Virus record (IMG/VR): IMGVR_UViG_3300017788_000057
Location: 1-42,765 of that record
Length of the DNA stretch: 42,765 bases
From: a virus
Direction: 5' to 3' (one strand)
Positions 12,732 to 20,955 of the stretch are shown one piece after another. Position numbers and translations under genes: made by a program. The notes under the pieces are model-generated. The model saw only the letters and a program-made list of their open reading frames with translations, made no database searches and had not been told where the DNA came from. Numbering within the stretch: the first letter of the stretch is position 1; every line of letters starts with the position of its first letter.

Positions 12732-13016
12732 ATGTTATACCAACATTTTCTAACAGAGCTCGAGAAGCGTAGCTATTACCAACAGGCGGAGCCTCAGCCA
12801 CAGCCCGCCAAAGAGAGCGCTGTGAAGACTGTCGCAAAAACCGTCGGTACGGTCGCGGCTATCGGAGGCGCCTCACGGCTCGCTCAGCACGCCGGCGCCG
12901 GTCTGAAAGCCGGGATAAACTCAGCAAAAAGTAAAGCGCAAGAGCTGGGCACAGCAGCTGAGTCGACGGCGTCTAGGATAAGCGCCGCGGTCCGTAATAG
13001 ACTAAAGCAAAAATAA
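12732..13016 (+). CDS. Small Ala-rich hypothetical protein (94 aa)
   Basis: The N-terminal 25 residues are Gln/Pro-rich and the rest is an Ala/Gly/Lys helix (TVAKTVGTVAAIGGASRLAQ) ending basic (RISAAVRNRLKQK). The composition resembles small internal or scaffold-associated proteins. A preceding TATATACTAGAAT stretch could be a promoter. Function unknown. Confidence 0.6.
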   Translation: MLYQHFLTELEKRSYYQQAEPQPQPAKESAVKTVAKTVGTVAAIGGASRLAQHAGAGLKAGINSAKSKAQELGTAAESTASRISAAVRNRLKQK

Positions 13017-13031
13017 TACCGCGAGACACAG

Positions 13032-14267
13032 ATGAATATTTTTGAACAACAGCTACTTGCTCAGCGCATTGCCCTCGACTACATTCGCAGCAACGACGTG
13101 GACCTCAACCGAGAAATCGCGAAAGTTGCGGAAGAGCGCGAGCTATCTCGACTTTATATTCAATCGCTGGTGACCGCCGTAAATCATGCCGCCAATGACT
13201 TACTGCGAAAGCAGGCGAGCGACAAAACTTTTAGCTTCGGTTTAGCTGATGTAGACGGCGTTCTCTCACTACTCAGTGACGTTACACCGGGCGGCCTGCC
13301 TGTGACAAAAGTCGCCGGGCTGTTTCAACCAGCGCCGAGCGCCGCGTTTTCGACAAGTTTGACTAAAGTAGCGGGCGCGTTGGCCGTGTCCCGTGTAGAG
13401 GCAGACGCTCGCCTAGCTGCTCACTACCTTGATAATATAGAAGAACACACGGACGTCGCCTGCCGCGCCTTAGCGGCGGAGCGTACTGCAGAGCTGGCCA
13501 AGCTTGCGGAGTCTTTGGATACACTAACGTCGCAAGTTGGTGACTACTTGCGTAATAAGACACCTCTTTCGGATATCTACCATTTCGTGACAGCTGTTAC
13601 TGATTCCGAACAGATTGCGCACACGCTTATGCAGAAGGTCGCTATGACCCTGGAGAAAAAAGGCCATCCCTTCGCAGGCGTGTTGGCGTCAGCGGCTGAA
13701 TTAGGAAAAGAATCGTTCAAACGTAACGGTGCCGCCGTGCCGCCTGTCAAAGCGGCTGTGGTCAACGGAGATGCGCCCATAACTAAAACAGTGCGTGATG
13801 TAAAACGCGCTATGCATACGTTAACTGAGACCGAGGCTTTTTTACACGAATTATCGTCGCTGAGCGAGAATGTAGAGTTAGCGCGACACTCCCTCAGAGA
13901 TAATGCGGATGTCACTAAATACATTCTAAATGAGGTAGGCTCTGTCTGCAAAGAGCTGGCGATGCGCGACGGGTGCGGTATGGACAAACGCGCCTTTGTC
14001 GTACCCTTGCTAAATTTTGCACGCGGTTCGCGTATCGTCGGAGGAGCTTTTCGCGAGGGTACGCGCACGCTAAATCGTCTAAGTCGCGGAGTTACTGGGA
14101 AAAGTCTCGCGCGTCACGCCGTGAACGCGGCCCCGGCCGTAGGCGCAGCTGCCGCGCTCAGTAAGGGCCTGAGTGTCGCGCAGCATACAGCAGATAAAGC
14201 CCGTAGAGGCCTATCAGGTGCATCAGGGACAGGTGCAGCGGATTCTTCAAGCGTATACCTAAAATGA
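13032..14267 (+). CDS. Hypothetical head-region protein (411 aa)
   Basis: A long, largely helical protein (residues 1-300) with six copies of hydrophobic-x-K-x-A (IAKVA, LRKQA, VTKVA, LTKVA, LAKLA, MQKVA). A Gly/Arg/Ala-rich C-terminus contains SRIVGGAFREGTRTLNRLSR and ends SSSVYLK. The repeated motif makes it a candidate substrate of the prohead protease, for example an inner-core or ejection protein. It overlaps the next gene by four bases. No known family recognised. Confidence 0.65.
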   Translation: MNIFEQQLLAQRIALDYIRSNDVDLNREIAKVAEERELSRLYIQSLVTAVNHAANDLLRKQASDKTFSFGLADVDGVLSLLSDVTPGGLPVTKVAGLFQPAPSAAFSTSLTKVAGALAVSRVEADARLAAHYLDNIEEHTDVACRALAAERTAELAKLAESLDTLTSQVGDYLRNKTPLSDIYHFVTAVTDSEQIAHTLMQKVAMTLEKKGHPFAGVLASAAELGKESFKRNGAAVPPVKAAVVNGDAPITKTVRDVKRAMHTLTETEAFLHELSSLSENVELARHSLRDNADVTKYILNEVGSVCKELAMRDGCGMDKRAFVVPLLNFARGSRIVGGAFREGTRTLNRLSRGVTGKSLARHAVNAAPAVGAAAALSKGLSVAQHTADKARRGLSGASGTGAADSSSVYLK

Positions 14268-15076
14268 GACTATTCGATATATTTAAAGACGTGTACGTCG
14301 GTGAGTTGACTACACAGGAGCAAGGCGAGCTTGCGAAATTCGCCTCGGCGTTGCTACAAGCTAAATATACCAAATCAGCGAGTGCTGCGTCAGCTATTAT
14401 CAAACAAGCCGCAGAGCGTATACATGATCCGGAGGATTATGAGCACATAGCGAATCTCTGCCTATACTTGTCGAAGCATGCTGCTTCTATTAACAGGAGC
14501 GGTTTTGATTGGCAGAAAGCATCAGATTATGTACTGAAAGGCGGCGTGCTCGCGTCCGCGCTTGCGCCTATCCTCGGACCTGTCATACAACGACATCGCC
14601 AGGCTCGGAAACATGACGCTGCTTTCAAAGAGGTTGTACGGGAGCACCCGTCACTGGGCGGTAATGCGCTGGCCACGACAAAGAGGCATTTTGATGTACT
14701 TAAGACGTTTGCGCCTGACGTGGCGTCCAACTCGTTAGTCGCAGGTAACGTACTACACCGAATGCACCGTCTAGGTCCAGGCATGATGGACGTTAATCAG
14801 GTAAAAGAGCTTGCGTCAACACAGTCGCAGCTGAAGGGTGTGGGCTCAAGTGCGGATTCGTTGCGGAGCGTTGGTGATTTACTGAAGACTGTTGGCGAAG
14901 GTATCAAACCTGGCGATCCCCAGAAGGCTCTCACAGACTCCACGGCTGCAGAAAACAAGTTCTTAGCCACTATGCTAGAAAACGACAAGCTGAGAGACGA
15001 CCGCACGCGGCTCACAGCCAAGCTACGTAGAGAGGCTGATTTTATGCGCGCTCGTAATCAGGTGGCTAAGGGCTGA
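14264..15076 (+). CDS. Hypothetical head-region protein (270 aa)
   Basis: Begins MRLFDIFKDVYVGELTTQEQ. The N-terminal 80 residues carry LAKFA, YTKSA, IIKQA and LSKHA. A hydrophobic Ala/Leu/Pro segment (about 88-110, VLKGGVLASALAPILGPVIQ) may touch membrane or pack in a core, and a charged helical C-terminus ends MRARNQVAKG. It lies in an operon with the 411-residue gene and the protease. It may be an internal or ejection protein. Not recognised. Confidence 0.62.
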   Translation: MRLFDIFKDVYVGELTTQEQGELAKFASALLQAKYTKSASAASAIIKQAAERIHDPEDYEHIANLCLYLSKHAASINRSGFDWQKASDYVLKGGVLASALAPILGPVIQRHRQARKHDAAFKEVVREHPSLGGNALATTKRHFDVLKTFAPDVASNSLVAGNVLHRMHRLGPGMMDVNQVKELASTQSQLKGVGSSADSLRSVGDLLKTVGEGIKPGDPQKALTDSTAAENKFLATMLENDKLRDDRTRLTAKLRREADFMRARNQVAKG

Positions 15077-15110
15077 TGATCACGGCGTGTTGTAATCACT
15101 AAGGGGCGTG

Positions 15111-18100
15111 ATGTTAGACAAGTATATTCAATTAGGCGGAGGCGATGCTTGGGGACCGGATTACGTACCTATTCATCAACATACGCTTACGAAGATCGCA
15201 TCGAGTTGTTATACTCCGACGTCGTTAATGGACGTGATGGGTAAACTAGTACCGCGACCAGAAGGTCGTTATGTCTTACTAAACGCGCTCGGCGCCCACG
15301 AGTATTGGGGCTGTTTTACAGCAGGGACACTTATAAGCTCGGAGTACGGCGATGTTCCCATCGAGACGCTTAAGCCTGGAGATAATGTACTAACACATAA
15401 AGGTCGTTACAGACCAATTGTTAATACTCAGGTATACGGCAATAAGAGAACCAAACTCATAATCAAAGTAGAAGGTTTATCTGATTCTATTCATGTCACT
15501 CCGGAACATCCGTTCTTAGTAATGACTTCTGATCTGACCTGTAGAAGAGATAAATATAAACGCTGTACTACTATATCGCAAGGCGAGCAGAGTATATGTA
15601 AAAGATATGCTGGTTGCGCTGTGGCTGATGAAAAATTAGAGTTTATACGAGAATGGCGAAATGCTGGAGAATTAGTAAAAGGCGATTTCTTAGCTATCCC
15701 TAAGGATGTTTTTATTGAAAAAGCGCGGATGACCGAAGCAGAGGCCAATTTATTCGGGCTGTTCTTAGCGGAAGGAAATTTTGAAAAATATACTAAAACT
15801 AAAGAAAAAGTAGGTATTCGCCTCAGTTTCAATGAGAACGAAACTCCCACACTAGTCGCAAACGCAGTCAAGTGCGCAGAATCACTTGGCTTAGAGGGGC
15901 GTGTGTATCACCACAAATCCGGAACACAAGTTTGTGTGGTTATTAAATCAAGAGAATTAGCTGCAAAATTCTATTCTTGGAGTGGAGAGTATGCCGCACA
16001 CAAACAGATGCCAAGATGGTTGTTTAATCAGCCTATAAATATTCAACATGCTGTATTGGCTGGTCTATTTGATGGAGATGCTCATTACAATAAAACTACT
16101 GATGTGGTTGTACTACGATTAGCCTCTAAGCAGCTGATATTGGATGTACAGCGGATGTTGCGGAATTGGGGTATAGCGTCTTGCTATCAAGCAAATAATT
16201 GGAGCAAAGAGCATCCAGATATCCTATATCACCAAGTAAGTTTTCCTACTTGGAAACTTCCTGATCTTACTAAATATTCGTCATCTAAATACTATAAAAC
16301 AACACCGCAGCACAAGAAAACACGATCATTTGGTGATGATGAATATTTCTATGTACCTATCAGAAATATTGAAAAATACGAATCAGACGATCTCGTTTAT
16401 AATTTCGAAGTAGAAGAAGATCACTCTTACATAGCCGGCGGCGTGGCCGTGCATAATTGTAACATGAACGGGGACGCGTTCCCTGAATGGAGTCTTAAAG
16501 GCGACCAGCCGCCGAAGTCTGTCCAAGACATCGTCGAGCTTAAAGTCAAACCTAAAATCCCTGATTTCGTCATACCGCACGGGAACTACGGTCATTCGAC
16601 CTTTGTCTCAAACGCGAAGGTATACGTAGGGCACGCAAACACAGATCCCACGAGAAGTATCGGCGACGTTATTGCGTCGGCATATAACGATAAGATGCAT
16701 CGTGTAGAGCTTATCGTTTTTGTATACACGGATCGCAACCCAGAGCTGGTACAAAAAATCGATGCGAATGAGCCGGTACCGTTTTCGATGGGTGCGAAGC
16801 TTCGGTTCGACGTGTGCCTACTCCCTGGCGCCCTTGTAGCAACGCCGAATGGACCTAAAACAATCGAATCTCTGACGGCAGGCGATTTAGTTTTCACACA
16901 ACAAGGCAACACTCAAGAAGTAATCCAGACGTTCGTGACGCCCGGAATACATAATGTACGCAAAATCAAAATAGGTGGTATAGGCGATGATTTACAGATC
17001 ACAGATAATCACCCTGTGTATGTGTTGAAGGCCGAACATGTGCGAGGATGTGCAGGTACAGTCGGCCGCGGCATGGTCCGTAGGCATAGTTTCTCGGGAA
17101 ATGTCTGTAAAAAGTGCGGGATTACTGCCGACGAACTAGCTGGTAAGGCTGCATTTATCAGAGCAGATGACATAGACGTAGGCGATTACGTCTTGTCGCC
17201 GGCGGTGGCGTCTTCTGCAAATGAGGCAATAGACGAATCGCTTGCTTATGTCGCGGGACTTTATCTTGGCGACGGTAGTCTTATATTTAGTACTAGCAAA
17301 AGGCACGGTCGGCGAGCCGTAGGCGTTTCTATTTGCTGTCAAGATGATCTTATCTATGTAGAGCACGTCAAACAGGCTCTAACCAAAGTATCTGATTCGC
17401 CGGTCAATGTTTATGCGGCAGGATCCGATAGAAAGGCTTGGGTCGTACAGACGCACGACAACGCACTTGCGGCGTATCTTCACGGAGCCTGCGGCGTCAA
17501 AAAATCTAAAAAAATACCGGCCCAGATCTGGGCCAGTGGCTTAGAGGCGAGAAAGGCTCTATTGGCTGGTCTGGTTGACAGTGACGGATCAGTGGATCCA
17601 AGGAGGCTGACTACTCGGTTCAGTAACACACTCCCAGCACTGATCCAAGGCGTACAACTACTGGCGACTAGCTGCGGATATGCGAGCACGTATCACTGGC
17701 GCACCTTTACGCAAAGCACGTACAGCGGCGAGGGCGTGTACGCGACAGTGAGCCTCGGGACAGCCTTTACCGCTGACACAAAAGAGCTGAGTTTTAAATG
17801 TGGTAAACACACTACCGTCCCTAGGTGGTCGAATAAAGTATTACAGCTACCGAGACAGAACTGGTTCCCGGTCGAGACTATCGAAGAGGGCGTGTATGAG
17901 GGAGATGTCTACAACATTGCCGTAGAAGCCGATGAAACCTATTTAGTGAATAACGTCGCTGTTCACAACTGTTCGATTTGTCTCAACATCGCGCGCACAC
18001 GCGCAGAGTATTGCGAACACCTGTCCGCCATGCTTCGGCAGACGCTACCGGACGGTCGCCGTGTGTACTCTTATAACTTCTTCCCGCGGTTCTTTGATAT

Positions 18101-18806
18101 CTCATATGTACGTGTCCCGGCAGACCGAAGCGCCTGGGCTTTGAAAAAAGTAGCCGCACTTCCGCAAGCGCTCATACCGACGCACAGACTGACCGACAAG
18201 CTCGCCGAGCTTGTGAAGAAAGAACTGGGTAGTGGCGAAACGCTCGGGTCAACGCCCGTGAATCCAAAGCTCGTCCGGCTTATGACAAGCCGGGTCGTGG
18301 ATGATTACTCTGAGCGGCCGGAGGATCCGGAAATACTGCGCCTAATAGCTCGCTGTAAGATAGAGAAAGCGCTTGCTTCATTAACGGCGATGGGTGTTAT
18401 ATTAAAGCCTCAAGAAGTCGTTAAACTATCTAGTAGATATCCTGCGTTATTCTCACGTTCTTTCTCGCTTAACGACATCGACCCTATGATTGTCCGCGCA
18501 GCAGACGATATCGTTAAGCGAACAACTACACACAACCCTTATCTTATGAAACGGGCGGAAGCTCGTAGCGTGGTTAAGGGTCCACTAGATACAGATAGTG
18601 CGGCGTTTACGCAATATCGGGAGTATCTAAAATCAATTGATTTTAACAAACTAGCGGCGTGGTTGACTACGTCCCCTGTAGCACAGTTAACTCTACAGAT
18701 GGACAATTTCTTATACAAAGTGGCCGGTATAGACACACAACAAACCGGCATCCCCTTATGTCTACCTACAGCCTGTCTAGTCTACTACCTAAATTCGACA
18801 AACTAA
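15111..18806 (+). CDS. Prohead protease-like protein, precursor with two inteins
   Basis: The ATG at 15111 is preferred to GTG 15108 because AAGGGG is better spaced. The precursor has 1231 residues; removing two inteins (68-449 and 569-953) leaves 464. The middle extein (450-568) has NMNGDAFPEW, then VGHAN (His508) with DPTRSIGDVIASAYN, MHRVELIVF, and PFSMGAKLRFDV (Ser559). His and Ser in this order fit an assemblin-type (HK97/T4 gp21-like) maturation protease. The C-extein begins CSICLNIARTRAEYCEHL, a Cys-rich motif of a known phage protein family. Its C-terminal part is helical with KKVAA and YKVAG motifs. It is followed by small acidic proteins and the capsid gene, as expected. Protease activity is inferred. 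Confidence 0.75.
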   Translation: MLDKYIQLGGGDAWGPDYVPIHQHTLTKIASSCYTPTSLMDVMGKLVPRPEGRYVLLNALGAHEYWGCFTAGTLISSEYGDVPIETLKPGDNVLTHKGRYRPIVNTQVYGNKRTKLIIKVEGLSDSIHVTPEHPFLVMTSDLTCRRDKYKRCTTISQGEQSICKRYAGCAVADEKLEFIREWRNAGELVKGDFLAIPKDVFIEKARMTEAEANLFGLFLAEGNFEKYTKTKEKVGIRLSFNENETPTLVANAVKCAESLGLEGRVYHHKSGTQVCVVIKSRELAAKFYSWSGEYAAHKQMPRWLFNQPINIQHAVLAGLFDGDAHYNKTTDVVVLRLASKQLILDVQRMLRNWGIASCYQANNWSKEHPDILYHQVSFPTWKLPDLTKYSSSKYYKTTPQHKKTRSFGDDEYFYVPIRNIEKYESDDLVYNFEVEEDHSYIAGGVAVHNCNMNGDAFPEWSLKGDQPPKSVQDIVELKVKPKIPDFVIPHGNYGHSTFVSNAKVYVGHANTDPTRSIGDVIASAYNDKMHRVELIVFVYTDRNPELVQKIDANEPVPFSMGAKLRFDVCLLPGALVATPNGPKTIESLTAGDLVFTQQGNTQEVIQTFVTPGIHNVRKIKIGGIGDDLQITDNHPVYVLKAEHVRGCAGTVGRGMVRRHSFSGNVCKKCGITADELAGKAAFIRADDIDVGDYVLSPAVASSANEAIDESLAYVAGLYLGDGSLIFSTSKRHGRRAVGVSICCQDDLIYVEHVKQALTKVSDSPVNVYAAGSDRKAWVVQTHDNALAAYLHGACGVKKSKKIPAQIWASGLEARKALLAGLVDSDGSVDPRRLTTRFSNTLPALIQGVQLLATSCGYASTYHWRTFTQSTYSGEGVYATVSLGTAFTADTKELSFKCGKHTTVPRWSNKVLQLPRQNWFPVETIEEGVYEGDVYNIAVEADETYLVNNVAVHNCSICLNIARTRAEYCEHLSAMLRQTLPDGRRVYSYNFFPRFFDISYVRVPADRSAWALKKVAALPQALIPTHRLTDKLAELVKKELGSGETLGSTPVNPKLVRLMTSRVVDDYSERPEDPEILRLIARCKIEKALASLTAMGVILKPQEVVKLSSRYPALFSRSFSLNDIDPMIVRAADDIVKRTTTHNPYLMKRAEARSVVKGPLDTDSAAFTQYREYLKSIDFNKLAAWLTTSPVAQLTLQMDNFLYKVAGIDTQQTGIPLCLPTACLVYYLNSTN
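15312..16457 (+). mobile_element. Intein 1 (382 aa) with LAGLIDADG homing endonuclease
   Basis: Starts with Cys1 (CFTAGTLISSEYGDVPIETL, block A), block B SIHVTPEHPFLVM, two LAGLIDADG motifs (LFGLFLAEG and LAGLFDGDA), block F NIEKYESDDLVYNFEVEEDH and block G YIAGGVAVHN. The next extein residue is Cys, so class 1 splicing looks complete. It is inserted before CNMNGDAF. Its sequence is visibly more AT-rich than the exteins, a sign of recent arrival. Confidence 0.93.
16815..17969 (+). mobile_element. Intein 2 (385 aa) with LAGLIDADG homing endonuclease
   Basis: Starts with Cys1 (CLLPGALVATPNGPKTIESL), block B ITDNHPVYVL, LAGLIDADG motifs YVAGLYLGDG and LLAGLVDSDG, block F VYEGDVYNIAVEADETY and block G LVNNVAVHN. 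The +1 residue is Cys of CSICLN. An insert with CxxCG near 17107-17121 looks like part of a zinc site. Base composition is closer to the phage than in intein 1, and the two are only distantly alike, so they entered separately. Confidence 0.93.
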
Positions 18807-18815
18807 GGTAATTCG

Positions 18816-19223
18816 ATGAATCTATCAGACGAACTGGAAGCACTATTTGCTAGTCTAAGCGGTGAAGTGAGCAAAGTCGCTCACGAAACCGAAACAGCCG
18901 AAACAGCCGACGCAGGTCTCACTAGCGAAGAGCTAGTGGCCGCCGGCGAAATCATGGCGCATGCGTTCGCTAATCGCGTACTCGAGAAACTTGCTGGCTC
19001 CGGTGTACCGGCTGCAGGCGGTGGTAGCGAGAACCCGATCGCCTCGCCCCGCAGTGCCTGGGAGCAGGCGGCAGCGCGTCTAGCGGCTATGCACTCGCGC
19101 AAGTTGTCTGTAGGCGACGACACGAGCGTGCGGGCCGAAGACACGATCGGTAACGGCGCTGGTCACAACAAAGGTAAAGCCGGTCCGACCGGTCCCGTAA
19201 ATTCACAACGCGCTCTCGGCTGA
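18816..19223 (+). CDS. Small acidic head-region protein (135 aa)
   Basis: Starts after an AAGGT ribosome site. Residues 1-65 are acidic and helical (LSDELEALFASLSGEVSKVA), with LEKLAGSGVP. The second half is Ser/Gly/Ala-rich and ends in an unstructured HNKGKAGPTGPVNSQRALG. Placed between the protease and the capsid genes, it may be a scaffold or core component. Not recognised. Confidence 0.62.
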   Translation: MNLSDELEALFASLSGEVSKVAHETETAETADAGLTSEELVAAGEIMAHAFANRVLEKLAGSGVPAAGGGSENPIASPRSAWEQAAARLAAMHSRKLSVGDDTSVRAEDTIGNGAGHNKGKAGPTGPVNSQRALG

Positions 19224-19244
19224 TTCCGTAGGAGATTAATACAC

Positions 19245-19772
19245 ATGACAAAAAAATCTTTAATTGAGATTCGCAACGAGCTTGAAGAGAAAGAGTTGCA
19301 CGCAAAAATCGCTCAAGTAGAGCAATACTGGGGTGATGATCAAGAGGCGCTTAATATTCTAGCAGACGCGGTCGCGGAACTGGAGAAACAGGCTGCCGCG
19401 GGCGCTTTTGGTGCAGAAGGTTTGACGCCTTCGCAGCTGCTCACTATGGGCGTTGCCATGACCAATGATCTTCTAGAGGACCTTCGCAAAGAAGCCGCTG
19501 ACGCCGAAGGCGTGTCGACCGATGTCGCAGAGACCGCGGAAACTGCGGAGTCTGATGCTTCTGATGAAGAGCAGTTCTCGGACGAGCTTGTCGCTAAGAT
19601 GGCTGAAGCATACGAGACGGCCTTCGAGCTAGGTAGCGCGTTAGGGCAAATCGGCCTCAGCAGCGATGAGATTGCCAAGGTCGCTTCTGCATCTGAGGAA
19701 GAGGCAGAGGAGTTCGCGCGGTTCCTCGTCGAACTGAGTCAGACTTTAGCCGAAGACTCTGAGGAGGCTTGA
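19245..19772 (+). CDS. Acidic scaffold-like protein (175 aa)
   Basis: Good ribosome site TAGGAGA. The protein is strongly acidic and helical: a charged coiled-coil start (LIEIRNELEEKELHAKIAQV), an Ala/Glu/Asp-rich linker (about 85-115), and two further helical parts with AKMAE and AKVAS, ending in Glu/Asp-rich AEDSEEA. Acidic helical proteins just before a capsid gene commonly act as scaffolds, and the K-x-A motifs could be sites for removal by the protease. This is inferred from composition and position. Confidence 0.6.
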   Translation: MTKKSLIEIRNELEEKELHAKIAQVEQYWGDDQEALNILADAVAELEKQAAAGAFGAEGLTPSQLLTMGVAMTNDLLEDLRKEAADAEGVSTDVAETAETAESDASDEEQFSDELVAKMAEAYETAFELGSALGQIGLSSDEIAKVASASEEEAEEFARFLVELSQTLAEDSEEA

Positions 19773-19777
19773 TAAAC

Positions 19778-19978
19778 ATGTTGTTTTCTGACCTAGAGCA
19801 GCTCGTCAAACAGGCTATGGCGACCACAGATGTGGCACCTGCCGTTAAGGAAAACGCAGCAGCGTCTGATGCAGATATAACAACAAAGCTCGCCGAGACG
19901 TTAGAATCCGCAGATGCGGGAAACAGCCGTCTCGGTGTAGCAATGCTCTTAACGGCGATCGATATTTTAAGTGACTGA
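19778..19978 (+). CDS. Small helical head-region protein (66 aa)
   Basis: ATG 19778 is chosen because GAGGAGG (19761-19767) lies ten bases upstream; an alternative TTG at 19769 is too close. The protein begins MLFSDLEQLVKQAM and ends LLTAIDILSD, with VKQA and TKLA motifs. Its stop overlaps the next ATG by one base. Unknown function. Confidence 0.6.
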   Translation: MLFSDLEQLVKQAMATTDVAPAVKENAAASDADITTKLAETLESADAGNSRLGVAMLLTAIDILSD

Positions 19979-20334
19979 TGCCTAAAGTGTTAGTAGATCC
20001 GGGATTGATAAAAGAAGCGCTAGCGCACATTGAGGCGCAAGAGGTTTCTTTAATTAAACTGGCAGCACTTGAGGCAGAGTTACAGATCGCGTACGACGTA
20101 CTGAATCTAGTTCGTGACGGGTTCATCGATATCGATGACGCTCTTAATAAGATTGCTGAGTTTAAGCAATCGCCGGACACGCTGACTATTTTCAAACAAG
20201 CAGCGGCCCTTACAGCAGGCGAAAATAGTCTGGGTAAGTTTGTTGCTGCTGAACCTGATTTCTCTAAGACAGCGTCCTACGGAACTGATCCCGAGGCGCG
20301 ACTATTTTCAAACATTTCACAAATTCTAAACTAA
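19978..20334 (+). CDS. Small helical head-region protein (118 aa)
   Basis: A helical protein with four K-x-A motifs in 118 residues (IKLAA, NKIAE, FKQAA, SKTAS), the densest in the window, and a C-terminus ARLFSNISQILN. It is tightly coupled to its neighbours by start/stop overlap. A scaffold or core peptide cut several times by the protease would look like this, but no homologue is recognised. Confidence 0.6.
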   Translation: MPKVLVDPGLIKEALAHIEAQEVSLIKLAALEAELQIAYDVLNLVRDGFIDIDDALNKIAEFKQSPDTLTIFKQAAALTAGENSLGKFVAAEPDFSKTASYGTDPEARLFSNISQILN

Positions 20335-20335
20335 T

Positions 20336-20875
20336 ATGGTTTCTCGTAAATCACAAACTGTCGTTGCCTTAAACGCTAAACTGAGCAACGTCGATCTTCA
20401 AACAATTCCGTACAACGGCACGACTTACTTTGCCGAAGGCATGCCAGTCAAGTTTGGGCCAGGCGGTGTGGCGGCGGCGCCGACCGGCGGCTCGACATCT
20501 TTTGAGCCTATCTACATCAACTTTGTTGATAGCAACCGCACTGACGTAATCGACGTCCAAGGCGATGCGTTTAATAAAGAGCTTCCGGCGCTCAAGCTTG
20601 GCGGAAGCGGCCATCTTACCGGTATCCGCGGCTCAGGTATTGACGTCGGCCTGCCGGCGGCTTCCTGGCATAGCGGAGCGCTACCTGCCATTGGGCAAGG
20701 CGTTTTCGTAAACGGTACGTCGAAAAAGTTTGATGCAAAGACCGTGGCGTCGGCGGCTGTCGGTACCGCACAAGACTTGTTCTACGGGATTGTAGAACGG
20801 GTCACCAACCAACGCGCATATTTCTGCTTCACGACACGTCCGGTTATGGCTGTCAGTGTTGACACACACGCATGA
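20336..20875 (+). CDS. Capsid decoration/stabilisation-like protein (179 aa)
   Basis: A beta-rich protein (VALNAKLSNVDLQTIPYNGT, then Gly-rich strands) ending RPVMAVSVDTHA, with no helical K-x-A motifs. Directly upstream of the major capsid gene and followed by a terminator, it has the size and position of head decoration proteins. The assignment is by context. Confidence 0.5.
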   Translation: MVSRKSQTVVALNAKLSNVDLQTIPYNGTTYFAEGMPVKFGPGGVAAAPTGGSTSFEPIYINFVDSNRTDVIDVQGDAFNKELPALKLGGSGHLTGIRGSGIDVGLPAASWHSGALPAIGQGVFVNGTSKKFDAKTVASAAVGTAQDLFYGIVERVTNQRAYFCFTTRPVMAVSVDTHA

Positions 20876-20888
20876 TGATTGAATAACA

Positions 20889-20912
20889 AGGCACTACTAA
20901 TTAGTAGTGCCT
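20889..20912 (+). terminator. Intrinsic terminator before the capsid gene
   Basis: AGGCACTAC and GTAGTGCCT form a stem with loop TAATTA, followed by ATTTCCCCTTTTT. It would separate the decoration operon from an independently transcribed capsid gene. Confidence 0.75.
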
Positions 20913-20955
20913 ATTTCCCCTTTTTCTAGCTTACTAAACACAAGAGTTAAATAAA

